Both the position numbers and the translations under genes were made by a program. 64,000 bases of DNA from an uncultured Alkalilimnicola sp. (GTDB taxonomy: Bacteria > Pseudomonadota > Gammaproteobacteria > Nitrococcales > AK92), in contig CALGAN010000039.1 of assembly GCA_937951875.1 (NCBI GenBank), positions 1-64,000 of the forward strand, read 5' to 3'. Shown in pieces: positions 35,466-43,267 of the stretch. The notes below the pieces were generated by a model that was given only the letters and a program-made list of their open reading frames with translations, did not search any database and had not been told where the DNA came from. The first letter of the stretch is position 1; every line of letters begins with the position of its first letter.

Positions 35466-35855
35466 TCAGTCGGCGCTGCCATCGTCGGTGCGCAGGAAAT
35501 CGGCCATCTGAAAGAACGCCCGCAGCAGCCGGGAGCGCAGCTCGCCGTCGACGCCGACCCGCTTGAGCGCCTCCTCCATGCATTGCAGCCACTGATCGCG
35601 CTCGGCGGGGCCGATTCGGTAGGGATGATGCACACCCACAAGACACACCGTGCCGTACTTTTCGTAATACAGACGCGGGCCGCCCAGCCAGCCGGACAAA
35701 TACTCGTACAGCTTCTGTTTGACTTCGCTCAGATCGTCGGCATGCATCCGCCGGATGCCGGCCGCCTGCGGCATCTCGTCCATGGCGTCATAAAATGCTT
35801 CTGCCAAGCGCCGAATACCGGCGTCGCCGCCCAGCAGCTCATACGGAGACGGCAT
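35466..35855 (-). CDS. Group II truncated haemoglobin (trHbO type)
   Basis: A 129-residue 2-on-2 globin. The group II pattern is clear: YELLGGDAGIRRLAEAFYDAM, GGPRLYYEKYG (about 58-68), the proximal haem ligand, most likely His76, in VHHPYRIGPAERDQWL, then CMEEAL. Tyr22 is the B10 candidate. It probably binds O2 or handles NO/peroxide. This is the second truncated globin in the window, of a different group from the one at 25.2 kb. It is convergent with the AraC gene; the start has CGAGGTGG upstream. Confidence 0.92.
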   Translation of the reverse strand: MPSPYELLGGDAGIRRLAEAFYDAMDEMPQAAGIRRMHADDLSEVKQKLYEYLSGWLGGPRLYYEKYGTVCLVGVHHPYRIGPAERDQWLQCMEEALKRVGVDGELRSRLLRAFFQMADFLRTDDGSAD

Positions 35856-36099
35856 GATCCACCTCGTTGTCTCATCAATCGTCGACGGACGGCGGCATCA
35901 TGCACCGACGCCGCCGCGCGCGCGCTGATCGAGGTCAACCGAAGCCGCACATGGCGCGGCGCGCCGGCATCTCATAACATTTCGCCGATATACCGGCGCG
36001 CGGTCATGCTCTACAGTCTGATATAGCGTCCCGGGTGCGGCCGCTCCGGGCGGCACCACATAAGAACGTATAACTACTCATACAAAAAGGAGGAGAGCG

Positions 36100-37764
36100 A
36101 TGTTCGATCGGCATCTGAAAGTCTGGCCGACCGGTTTGCCCCAGCACCTGGAGCTGCCCGAGACCAGCCTGTACGCCAATCTCCAGGCCTCGGCCACGGC
36201 GCATCCCGACAAGCCCGCCACCATCTACTACGGCAGCGCGCTCAGCTACGCCGAACTGAAGAGGCAAGTCGACGCACTGGCCGGCTATCTGCAGGACCAG
36301 GGCGTGCGCAAGGGCGACCGGGTGCTGCTGTACATGCAGAACAGCCCGCAGTTCATCATCGGCTACTACGCCATTTTGCGCGCCGACGCGGTGGTGGTGC
36401 CGGTCAACCCGATGAACAAGACCGCCGAGCTGGAGTACCTGGTGCAGGACACCGGCGCCAACGTGGCGCTGTGCGGCCAGGAAGTGTATCCGGCGCTGGC
36501 GCCGCTGCTGGACAAGACCAACCTGGCCCGGGTAGTGGTCGCCGCCTACGCCGACTATGTCACCGAACCCACTGATCTGACGCTGCCGGCGGAGGTGAGC
36601 CAGCCGCGGCAGGCCATCGAGCATCCGAAGGTGACGCTGTGGAGCGAGGCGCTGGCCGCCGGCAAGGTGCCGGGCGCGCACACCGCCGGTCCCAGCGATC
36701 TGGCGGTGATCCCGTACAGCTCCGGCACCACCGGCAATCCTAAGGGCTGTGTGCACACGCATCGCTCGGTGATGGCCACCACCATCGCTGGCGGCCTATG
36801 GCTGGGCAGCCAGGCCGACACCGTGCAGCTGGTCACCGTACCGATGTTCCACGTCACCGGCATGCAAGTCTGCATGAACGCCGGCATCCAGCAGGGCCAC
36901 ACCCTGGTGCTGATGACCCGCTGGGACCGCAACGTCGCCGCCGCCCTGATCCAGCGCTACCGCGTGAGCTGCTGGATCGCCATCTCAACGATGGTCGTCG
37001 ATACGCTGGCCAATCCCGACATCGGCAAGTACGACCTGTCCAACCTGAAGATGATCATGGGCGGCGGCGCGGCCATGCCGGCGGCGGTGGCGGAGAAGCT
37101 GTTCGAAATGACCGGCCTGCGCTACATCGAGGGCTACGGCCTGACCGAGACCATGGCGCCGACCCATATCAACCCGCCGCAGGCGCCGAAGGCGCAGTGC
37201 CTGGGCATTCCGATCTTCGACGTCGACGCCCGGGTGATCGACCTGGATACCCTCGAGGAACTGGGGCCGGGCGAAACCGGCGAGATCGTGGTGAACGGCC
37301 CGCAGGTGTTCCAAGGCTACTGGAACCGGCCGGAGGAAACGGCCAAGGCCTTCATCGAGCTGGACGGCAAGCGCTTCTTCCGCACCGGCGACCTGGGTCA
37401 TTACGACGAGGAGGGCTATTTCTTCATCGTCGACCGGGTCAAGCGCATGATCAACGCCTCCGGCTTCAAGGTCTGGCCGACCGAGGTCGAGTCGCTCATG
37501 TACGCCCACCCCAAGATTCAGGAAGTGTGCGTGATCTCCGCGCCGCACCCGCGCCGCGGCGAAACGGTCAAGGCCGTGGTGGTGCCGCGCGCCGGCGTGC
37601 AGGTCACCGAGGCCGAGATCATCGCCTGGTGCAAGGAAAACATGGCGGCCTACAAGGTGCCGGAAATCGTCGAGTTCGTGCAGGAACTGCCGAAGTCGCC
37701 CACCGGCAAGCTCATGTGGCGCGCCCTGCAGGAGCAGGAGTGGGCCAAGGCGCGCAGCGCCTGA
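36100..37764 (+). CDS. Fatty-acid/long-chain acyl-CoA ligase (AMP-forming)
   Basis: A 554-residue ANL-superfamily enzyme. It has the P-loop YSSGTTGNPKGC, the A5 motif EGYGLTET, the A7/A8 region RTGDLGHYDEEGYFFIVDR and the catalytic lysine in KSPTGKLMWR. It activates a carboxylic acid to acyl-AMP and then acyl-CoA. AAAGGAGGAGAGCG is a strong ribosome site. It stands alone downstream of the globin/AraC region; a link to the FMO operon's product is possible but unproven. About 240 bases of promoter region precede it. Confidence 0.93.
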   Translation: MFDRHLKVWPTGLPQHLELPETSLYANLQASATAHPDKPATIYYGSALSYAELKRQVDALAGYLQDQGVRKGDRVLLYMQNSPQFIIGYYAILRADAVVVPVNPMNKTAELEYLVQDTGANVALCGQEVYPALAPLLDKTNLARVVVAAYADYVTEPTDLTLPAEVSQPRQAIEHPKVTLWSEALAAGKVPGAHTAGPSDLAVIPYSSGTTGNPKGCVHTHRSVMATTIAGGLWLGSQADTVQLVTVPMFHVTGMQVCMNAGIQQGHTLVLMTRWDRNVAAALIQRYRVSCWIAISTMVVDTLANPDIGKYDLSNLKMIMGGGAAMPAAVAEKLFEMTGLRYIEGYGLTETMAPTHINPPQAPKAQCLGIPIFDVDARVIDLDTLEELGPGETGEIVVNGPQVFQGYWNRPEETAKAFIELDGKRFFRTGDLGHYDEEGYFFIVDRVKRMINASGFKVWPTEVESLMYAHPKIQEVCVISAPHPRRGETVKAVVVPRAGVQVTEAEIIAWCKENMAAYKVPEIVEFVQELPKSPTGKLMWRALQEQEWAKARSA

Positions 37765-37854
37765 GCGCCCTGCCGAGCCAGGGTTCCAGCGCGGTGGCGC
37801 GGAGGCGCTCCGCCCGCCGCGTAACAACGGCGTCGCTGACGGGGCTTTGAGCCG

Positions 37855-37921
37855 TCATGCCCGCGCAGAGCTCGTCCCCGCGAAAGCGGGGACCTGCCCC
37901 CGCGCAAGCGGGGCGGGCATC
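37855..37921. repeat. REP-like tandem hairpins
   Basis: GTCCCCGC-GAAA-GCGGGGAC (37874-37893) is followed by GCCCCCGC-GCAA-GCGGGGC (37896-37914), all enclosed by ATGCCCGC and GCGGGCAT. This is the style of common dispersed intergenic repeats (GTCATGCCCGC...GCGGGCATCCAG). It sits 90 bases after the ligase stop and marks the left edge of the accessory region; bases 37922-38034 hold nothing I can identify. Confidence 0.6.
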
Positions 37922-38034
37922 CAGGCGCACCAGCCGCAGTCAATGCTGTTCACTAGGTCCGTACGCCCTGCGGAACCGGCTCTGCGGTTGTACTTCGCGA
38001 TTAGTTTTTGTCCCCTCCTCCCTGGCGGCTCCCT

Positions 38035-38275
38035 CGCTATGAAAAGGCTCACCGCCTCAAGCATGTCTGCGCCGCCCTCGGTGTGGCACGCAGCAGCGTC
38101 TATGACTGGCTTGCGCGCGAGGCGGCAGCGCTCAGCCCCCCGCCATCAGCACCTGCTGGCTGAAGTGGTCGCTATCCATCGGCAAAGGGGTGCCAGCTAT
38201 GGTCGTCGCCGCATGTCCGCGGAGTTGCGCCGGCGCCACTACGATGTGGGACCGTTTCAAGCGCGCCGCCTGATG
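38035..38275 (+). pseudogene. IS3-family transposase OrfB fragment
   Basis: The frame reads RYEKAHRLKHVCAALGVARS, then SVYDWLAREAAALSP, and, after removing one base from the C6 run at 38136-38141, continues [36 protein letters not shown]. This is the N-terminal part of IS3-type OrfB (the region with the HTH_21-like domain). The catalytic DDE domain is missing: homology stops near 38275, where integrase homology on the other strand begins. It is a remnant of an insertion that probably deleted the integrase 3' end. Confidence 0.65.
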
Positions 38276-38822
38276 CCGCTGCAACGGGCCGATCAGCTCG
38301 TCCGCAAGAGTCACGACCCGGTCCTTGCCCCCCCTTTCCGTCGCGCACCACAACGGCCCGATGCTGGAAATCCAAATCCTTAACCCGCAGGCGCACGCTC
38401 TCGATCAACCTCAGCCCTGACCCGTACCGCAGACAGGCGATCAACCAGTACACGCCCGACAGACGCGCAAGCACGCGCCCCACCTCCTCAGGCGTCAGTA
38501 CTACCAGCAGCTTCCGCGGCCTTGCAGCCCGCACAACGCCCTCGATCATGCTAACCGGTTGGTTAAGCACTTGGTCGTACAGAAACACCAAAGCGTTCAG
38601 CGCCTGATTCTGCGTGCTTGCAGCAACGCGCCGCTAGACAGCCAGATGCGTGAGGAACGCCCCTACCTCCGCCGCGCCCATCGCTTCCGGATGGCGCTTG
38701 CCGTGGAACAGGATGTAGCGCCAAACCGACGCCACATACGCCGCCTCCGTTCGAATGCTGTAGTGCCTAACCCGAATGGCCTCACGCAGCCTACTCAGAA
38801 AAGGAGATTCCTTATGTGCCAC
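38258..38822 (-). pseudogene. intI: Integron integrase, truncated and interrupted
   Basis: Starting GTG at 38822, the frame reads SPFLSRLREAIRVRHYSIRT, EAAYVASVWRYILFHGKRHP, EAMGAAEVGAFLTHLAV, then an in-frame TAG (38634-38636). It continues [20 protein letters not shown] and [20 protein letters not shown], and then [24 protein letters not shown]7 run (C7 on the plus strand, 38328-38334) causes a frameshift; with one base fewer it continues [18 protein letters not shown] and then ends. These are classic IntI blocks. The C-terminal catalytic residues (HxxR, Tyr) are lost, so the enzyme is dead. IntI normally recombines attI and attC sites. Confidence 0.85.
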
Positions 38823-39113
38823 AGTTTTGCCGCCTCCTTGCTGCTGTGATTATGTTCGGTGCCGCTGGCGCCTATAGCCCAGCCTCGGCAAGCGGCACTA
38901 CATGTGGCGGAATCTTTCCGCCTATCACCGGCGCGGGCGCTTGGAACGAGCACGCCAACAGCCATGCAGCGTGCATTAGGCTATTGAGCAGGTGCAGGAA
39001 TTTCGACATGATAAACGGCACCGAGCGCCGTGTACGGAGCGAGCCACGGTGCGTGATATGCGGAATTTTTCCGTGCTGGAGTACGGAATAATTCCATCTA
39101 CTACCTGTTAGGC
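38823..39113. other. Putative attI / leader region of the integron
   Basis: This region lies between the integrase start and the first cassette. It ends in the core-site-like GTTAGGC (39107-39113), where the first cassette would be joined. A plus-strand frame from GTG 38816 to 39091 (about 91 residues, with a hydrophobic start) has AAGGAG upstream but overlaps the integrase start and has no recognised family. I treat it as doubtful. No recognisable attC precedes the GTTAGGC, which favours attI. Confidence 0.45.
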
Positions 39114-39116
39114 CTC

Positions 39117-39605
39117 ATGGAACGTTTCAGGAAGCTGCAAGATCAGTACGAAGAATACATGACGCCTATGGCGCGGCGCATAACGGCCGCTCATTGGGAT
39201 AGGGCGCGCGCGGTTGCGCTAAGCGGCGCCGGGCTCTCCACTGCCATTGTGTTTTTGTTGACTCAGATCGGCCTTGGGAGCCGTGCCTTATCCATCTCCT
39301 TCTTCTGCGCGGTACTAGCAATTCCGGTCTGGCTCGCGCTCTGGCAAGTTGGGGACGCGTACCTTTTCCACGGCGAGTCTTCCCATACGCACTTCGCCAA
39401 AGTACAAGGCTCGGGCGTGGGTGTGCTTCTATTCCTCTGCGGAGGATTACTGCTCCTCTCCAGCTTCGCGGGTCTTATCTGGCACTTTTCAGCTCTCGCG
39501 GCAGGCGTTTTCTTTATTGCGAGCTTAGCCATGGTCGTTTTCGTCTACAAGCACCAAAATGGCGTGCGCGTCTGGGTGGACAGACACGGCTCGGATGATG
39601 CCTAA
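39117..39605 (+). CDS. Integron cassette gene 1: membrane protein of unknown function
   Basis: A 162-residue protein with four likely membrane helices: VALSGAGLSTAIVFLLTQIG, SISFFCAVLAIPVWLALWQV, GVLLFLCGGLLLLSSFAGLI and FSALAAGVFFIASLAMVVFV. The first ~25 residues are charged and the tail is basic and short. The ATG comes 4 bases after the core site GTTAGGC, and the stop TAA lies within the next attC, the standard cassette geometry. Codon use and GC are lower than in flanking chromosome, consistent with transfer. No family recognised. It has no ribosome site of its own. Confidence 0.7.
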   Translation: MERFRKLQDQYEEYMTPMARRITAAHWDRARAVALSGAGLSTAIVFLLTQIGLGSRALSISFFCAVLAIPVWLALWQVGDAYLFHGESSHTHFAKVQGSGVGVLLFLCGGLLLLSSFAGLIWHFSALAAGVFFIASLAMVVFVYKHQNGVRVWVDRHGSDDA

Positions 39606-39657
39606 CAATTCGTCCAAGCCGACGCTGCTTCGCGGCGCGGCTTAATTCACACGTAGG
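39600..39657 (+). repeat. attC recombination site 1
   Basis: It starts GCCTAAC (the RYYYAAC core) and contains CCAAGCCGACGCTGCTTCGC and the mirrored GCGGCGCGGCTTAATTCA, very like the well-known attC of resistance cassettes. It ends ACGTAGG, a damaged GTTRRRY core. The inner arms AAGCCG/CGGCTT pair well. Confidence 0.85.
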
Positions 39658-39664
39658 AGAAGGT

Positions 39665-40115
39665 ATGCCCGCATACTTCTTTGAAACTTACGTCGTACCT
39701 GCCTATGAGGAATGGAGAAACCCCCCATGACCTTAGACTCGCAAAAATATTGGCAGCTGAATTAAACAATATCGCTGAGCACTATTGGAAACTCGTTTAT
39801 CCAATTTCTCCAGGCAAGGTTGGCTCAACTAAAACTCCCACAGAGTACAGAGACCACCTCGCAGCCATACTCCCAGGTTTTGGCCTCATCAGAGATGTAG
39901 CAGATAGCCATAAGCACCTATTCCTTGACAGAACGTCCGCAAAAGTGAAAAGCGACAACGACATCACAGTTGAGACAATTGGTTTCGGCCAGGGATATGG
40001 ATTGTGCTACGGCGGGGGAGAAATCGTTGCAGCAAGACTAAAAAATGGCGAAACAGCGTATTTTGATGTATTCGCTGAGCGTGTCTACCAATACTGGAAG
40101 GCGTTAGTCACCTAA
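39665..40115 (+). pseudogene. Integron cassette gene 2: unknown protein, frameshifted
   Basis: From ATG 39665 (AGGAGAAGGT upstream) the frame reads MPAYFFETYVVPAYEEWRN and then hits a stop after the C6 run 39721-39726. Removing one C joins it smoothly to HDLRLAKILAAELNNIAEHY, then WKLVYPISPGKVGSTKTPTE and on to a stop at 40115, inside the next attC. The repaired product is 149 residues, AT-rich in codon use, with no known family. Either this copy is broken or the C-run length is a sequencing error. Confidence 0.6.
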
Positions 40116-40167
40116 AAAACCATCCAAGCGGACTCGCTAAAGCGACCCACCTAATTTAAACGCTAGC
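40110..40167 (+). repeat. attC recombination site 2 (degenerate)
   Basis: It begins ACCTAAA, a damaged RYYYAAC containing the cassette-2 stop. It contains CCAAGCGGACTCGCTAAAGC and ends near ACGCTAGCT, a degenerate GTTRRRY. The arms CGCT/AGCG pair around the centre. Length and position fit attC, but both cores are mutated. Confidence 0.6.
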
Positions 40168-40182
40168 TCATTGGAGTAATTG

Positions 40183-40989
40183 ATGGGTTGGGTCTTTCAG
40201 GGAAATCCTAAGACGTTCGACATCGACGACTACCTGTCTCGATATCCGGAGCTCGTCTATTGGCGAACTCCTCGATACACCGCGGACATTGCTGTCGGAG
40301 ATCGCGCTTTTCTTTGGCGTGCTGGCAAAGAGTCAGGCGCAATAGCGATAGGTCGCGTGGTGGAGTCGCCGACACCTGCCAATCGTGTTCAGTACCCAGA
40401 TGCGCTCGGAGACGATCTTTGGATCGCTGAGCGACCAGGCCCGGCTGAGAAAAAGACAGGAATCCGCATTGAGGAGCTTCGTATCGCGCCATCCGAAATG
40501 GTGCCTCGAAGTTTAGTAAAAGCAGATTCTCTGCTTGCCACGACAACGCTCATAACCATGCCGAACGGCACGGTTTTTAGGCTGTCGCCTCAGGAGACAG
40601 AAGCACTTGAAAGGCTTTGGGGTTTTCCTTCTGCACTCACGGAGGCGTCATCCATATCCGAAGGCGAACGCAAGCTAAGAGCCCATTTCTTACGTGAGCG
40701 ATCTCCGAGACTTAGGGCCGATAAGCTCGCAGCATTCCGTTCTGAGCACGGGCAGTTACGGTGCGAGATATGCGGTCATGCCGAGAGTGGCGCGTATCCA
40801 CCGCGCTTCGCAGATAAAATGTTTGAAGTTCACCATCGTGCACCCTTGGCCAAAGCCACTGAGCCAGTTCGCACCACGTTGGCCGACCTCGCAGTGCTTT
40901 GTGCAAATTGCCATCGCGCAGTGCATTCAACCAAAGATGTCGAGGACAACTTTAACTGTCTAGCTAATCACTTCTTAGAGCGGAGCTAA
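40183..40989 (+). CDS. Integron cassette gene 3: EVE-like domain fused to HNH nuclease
   Basis: A 268-residue protein. Residues 1-150 resemble an EVE domain (MGWVFQGNPKTFDIDDYL, YWRTPRYTADIAVGD at 26-40, FLWRAGKESGAIAIGRV), a PUA-like fold that binds modified cytosines. Residues ~170-260 form an HNH module with zinc cysteines C194xxC197 and C240xxC243, the core FEVHHRAPL (His217/218), then LAVLCANCHRAVH. EVE-HNH fusions are candidate modification-dependent restriction enzymes against phage with modified DNA. The ATG at 40183 has GGAG before it. The frame is intact, unlike two neighbouring cassettes. Target and activity are inferred only. Confidence 0.8.
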   Translation: MGWVFQGNPKTFDIDDYLSRYPELVYWRTPRYTADIAVGDRAFLWRAGKESGAIAIGRVVESPTPANRVQYPDALGDDLWIAERPGPAEKKTGIRIEELRIAPSEMVPRSLVKADSLLATTTLITMPNGTVFRLSPQETEALERLWGFPSALTEASSISEGERKLRAHFLRERSPRLRADKLAAFRSEHGQLRCEICGHAESGAYPPRFADKMFEVHHRAPLAKATEPVRTTLADLAVLCANCHRAVHSTKDVEDNFNCLANHFLERS

Positions 40990-41051
40990 CAACAGGTTGC
41001 ATCCGACGCGCCCGCCTTCGGCGGTCACGCGACTGAACCTGGGCATTAGGC
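40984..41051 (+). repeat. attC recombination site 3
   Basis: It contains the stop of cassette 3 in AGCTAAC, then ACAGGTTGCATCCGACGCG, a GC-rich centre CCGCCTTCGGCGG, and the mirrored CGCGACTGAACCTG, ending GGCATTAGGC. CAGGTT/AACCTG and CGCG arms pair as in attC. The right core ATTAGGC differs from GTTAGGC by one base. Confidence 0.8.
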
Positions 41052-41061
41052 GCTGAAGAAC

Positions 41062-41651
41062 ATGGATCTGCCTCGTCTTGATCCTGACAACTATGGAAAC
41101 GAGCACCTCCACACGCTACTCCGACGCGTCCATCCCGACGATGTTCACCCCTTTGTTGAGAAGTTGACCAAACAGCCGCTTCGCGATCGTTTTCATACCT
41201 ATCAAGAACTTCTGATTGGAGTTCATCTTAGAGACCGCGGATTCGATGCGCACTATGAACAGGCTATCTTCGGTCAGACGCTGACTTGTCGCTCATTGAC
41301 TCCGGCGGCAATCTCATGGAGTTAATAGACGTTCTCACGCTTCAACAGCGGCATGACAAGGATGTTGAGATCAGTGCTGCGATAAGGGCGGAACGCCTCT
41401 GGGCACGTTGGATAATCGTGCCACCGGATCACATTTTCAGGAAGCTGAACGATAAGGCAGGTCAGTATTCTGGCTTAGCCAGGCAGAAAGGCATCCCGTA
41501 TGTACTCGCCGCGTACGGAGAATTCACTGCGGCTATTGCTCTGCAGGAGATTGAACAGGTTCTTCTTTTTCAGCAAGGATTTTCTCCGCCCATCCCGATT
41601 CTTCCCTGTCCGTCCCGATCCATCACGGAAATATCGCGCACGCCCTGGTAG
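41062..41651 (+). pseudogene. Integron cassette gene 4: unknown protein, frameshifted
   Basis: ATG 41062 opens RLDPDNYGNEHLHTLLRRVH, TYQELLIGVHLRDRGFDAHY and EQAIFGQT, then leaves frame near 41280. Adding one base (ACGC to ACGCC) restores QTPDLSLIDSGGNLMELIDV, then LTLQQRHDKDVEISAAIRAE up to GIPYVLAAYGEFTAAI. The stop at 41651 follows a run that looks unrelated (SPPIPILPCPSR), so the 3' end may also be altered. PD...MELIDV recalls the PD-(D/E)xK layout but without the lysine; this is only a hint. No attC is visible downstream, so the array appears to end here. Confidence 0.5.
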
Positions 41652-41844
41652 ATTTATCTCGCTCCCGCACAGCCTTTGCTGACGAACCAGCGCTATTTGC
41701 CGCCGATCCATTCCCGCACATGGCCGCCGGGGTCGCCGCCATGGCATTGCCATAGCCCGACAGCGGGAAGATAGACACCAGCCGCCTCGCACCGGTGAGG
41801 CGTGCGTGGCACAGCGCGGCGAGAGAGGCGGCTGGGTTCGGGCT

Positions 41845-42186
41845 TCAGGCTTTCTTCACGAACTCCGACTTCAGCTTCATCGGGCCGATGCCGTCGATCT
41901 TGCAGTCGATGTTGTGATCACCCTCGACCAGGCGGATGTTCTTGACCTTGGTGCCGACCTTGACCACCAGGGACGAGCCCTTGACCTTCAGGTCCTTGAT
42001 CACCGTCACCGAGTCGCCGTCGGCGAGCACGTTGCCGTAGGCGTCCTTGACCACGCCCTCGCTCTCCCCCGACTCGGCGACGGCGTCTCCGCTCCATTCA
42101 TGGCCGCACTCGGGGCAGACCAGCATGAGCCCGTCCTGATAGGTGTATGCCGAATCGCAGGACGGACAGTTGGGCAAAGCGCTCAT
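41845..42186 (-). CDS. yjdM: PhnA/YjdM family zinc-ribbon protein
   Basis: A 113-residue protein with an N-terminal zinc ribbon, [13 protein letters not shown] and CPECGHEW, and the C-terminal PhnA domain [20 protein letters not shown], then [20 protein letters not shown]. It was once tied to phosphonate use, but its real role is unclear. AGGAGAGGAATCCC precedes the ATG. The GC content is back to chromosomal level, so it marks the right border of the integron region. Bases 41652-41844 hold no gene I can support. Confidence 0.93.
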   Translation of the reverse strand: MSALPNCPSCDSAYTYQDGLMLVCPECGHEWSGDAVAESGESEGVVKDAYGNVLADGDSVTVIKDLKVKGSSLVVKVGTKVKNIRLVEGDHNIDCKIDGIGPMKLKSEFVKKA

Positions 42187-42290
42187 GGGATTCCTCTCCT
42201 AAACGACGATCCTGCCGCGCCGTCGGCACGGCAGCCGGCCGCATCATCGACGATCGGCGGCGCGAACGCCAGTGCTGCGAGCGCGCAAAG

Positions 42291-42324
42291 AAAAAGGGGC
42301 CGGTCGCGTGACCGCCCCTTTTTT
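42291..42324. terminator. Intrinsic terminator with T-runs on both strands
   Basis: AAAAAGGGGC-C-GGTC-GCGT-GACC-GCCCCTTTTTT is a classic hairpin (9 bp with one bulge) with A and T tracts, able to work in both directions. It lies in the 348-base gap 42187-42534, which otherwise contains a repeated GTGAACGCC (42398 and 42413) and no gene. Confidence 0.8.
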
Positions 42325-42534
42325 AGGATCGCATCCAAGCACGGGCTTCCATGCCCTGTGGCCATCCTGGCCGGCGCGCTTCCTTTTCACTTCCCTAGTG
42401 AACGCCTTGCTTGTGAACGCCTGTGAGACACATTCTAAATACTGCTCATCGATACGTCTGTAAGAAATTTCTGACATTGTTTGTAAGCCATCGGATGGTC
42501 GCGCCCCACACCTCCACCAACGGCGCCGCCTCCC

Positions 42535-42861
42535 TCAGCGCAGCAGCTTGACCATGCGCTCGCGGTCGTAGCCGTAGACCACCTGCTCGCCCACCTTCAG
42601 CACCGGAACGCCGCGCCCCCGGAGCGCCTCGAATTGCCGCCGTCCCTCCTCGGAACGCTCGATGTCGTATTCGAGATACTCCACCCCCAGGTCGGCCAGC
42701 AGCTCGCGGGTCTTGGCGCAGTAGCCGCACCAGGCGGTGGCGTACAGCACCACCTCGCCCCGCTCAGTGTCCGCCGCCGGCGACGCGAACACGGCTTCGA
42801 TCTTGTCGCGGGTCTGGTAGAGCGCCAGCCCCGCTACGGCGATCAATAGCAGCTTTTTCAT
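42535..42861 (-). CDS. Membrane-anchored glutaredoxin-like protein
   Basis: A 108-residue protein. An N-terminal hydrophobic segment (KKLLLIAVAGLALYQ) anchors or exports it. The thioredoxin-fold domain has the redox motif TAWCGYCAKTRELL and the cis-proline region RGRGVPVLKVGEQVVYGYD. It should reduce or exchange disulfides. ATG 42861 is preferred over ATG 42867 because AAGGG then has normal spacing. It is divergent from the TRAP transporter operon, 406 bases away. Confidence 0.85.
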   Translation of the reverse strand: MKKLLLIAVAGLALYQTRDKIEAVFASPAADTERGEVVLYATAWCGYCAKTRELLADLGVEYLEYDIERSEEGRRQFEALRGRGVPVLKVGEQVVYGYDRERMVKLLR

Positions 42862-42963
42862 ATGCATATCCCTTCGACCGCTGCCGGCGAGCCCACACCT
42901 CCGGGCCCGGCTCGTGCGCCGCAGTATAGATGCCGGACCGAGCATTCTCGCCCAACATCATCC

Positions 42964-43001
42964 ATTCTTTTTATAAGCCGCCTCCGAAACCTTGATTTGA
43001 G
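42964..43001 (+). promoter_or_regulatory. Shared 38-nt element upstream of TRAP operon
   Basis: ATTCTTTTTAT...CTTGATTTGAG here matches the segment at 47468-47505 at 28 of 38 positions without gaps, in the same orientation relative to a downstream plus-strand catabolic gene. It is a candidate binding site of the LysR regulator at 46.5-47.5 kb. The rest of the gap 42862-43267 holds a hairpin-like ATCCCTCCCCC/GGGGGGAT (43071-43090) and a strong ribosome site, but no gene. Confidence 0.5.
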
Positions 43002-43267
43002 TCGTCGTCCGGAGCCTCGCATCCTCGGGAGAAAGGCCGTTCGACATTGCAACAACAATAATTTGCCAACATCCCTCCCCCAGGGGGGATGATGATTGGC
43101 GGACATAGAAGCGGCCCGGCTCGAACGGCGCCGGACCGCGCACCGAACACGCAAGCCGACCCGCTCGGCGCGTGCATAAGCGGCCGCAGAGCCGCGTTGA
43201 TAACGACAACGCCGCACGCCCGGCCCAGCACACCGGGAAAGCGCGGCAACGATAAGGAGGAGACACG

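Noticed and set aside
37855..37921. CRISPR-like repeats
   Set aside because: The repeats are adjacent hairpins without spacers; REP-like elements fit better.
38035..38275. A functional insertion sequence
   Set aside because: Only the N-terminal part of OrfB remains, with a frameshift and no inverted repeats or DDE domain.
38816..39091. Plus-strand ORF with a hydrophobic N-terminus between integrase and cassette 1
   Set aside because: Overlaps the integrase start, has no family and no attC at its end; more likely attI/leader sequence. Kept only as a note.
41475..41792. Minus-strand ORF at the end of the cassette array
   Set aside because: Runs antisense to cassette 4 and across unrelated sequence; Arg-rich with no family.
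42398..42421. Repeated GTGAACGCC as a regulatory array
   Set aside because: Only two copies, 15 bases apart, next to no gene start; chance cannot be excluded.
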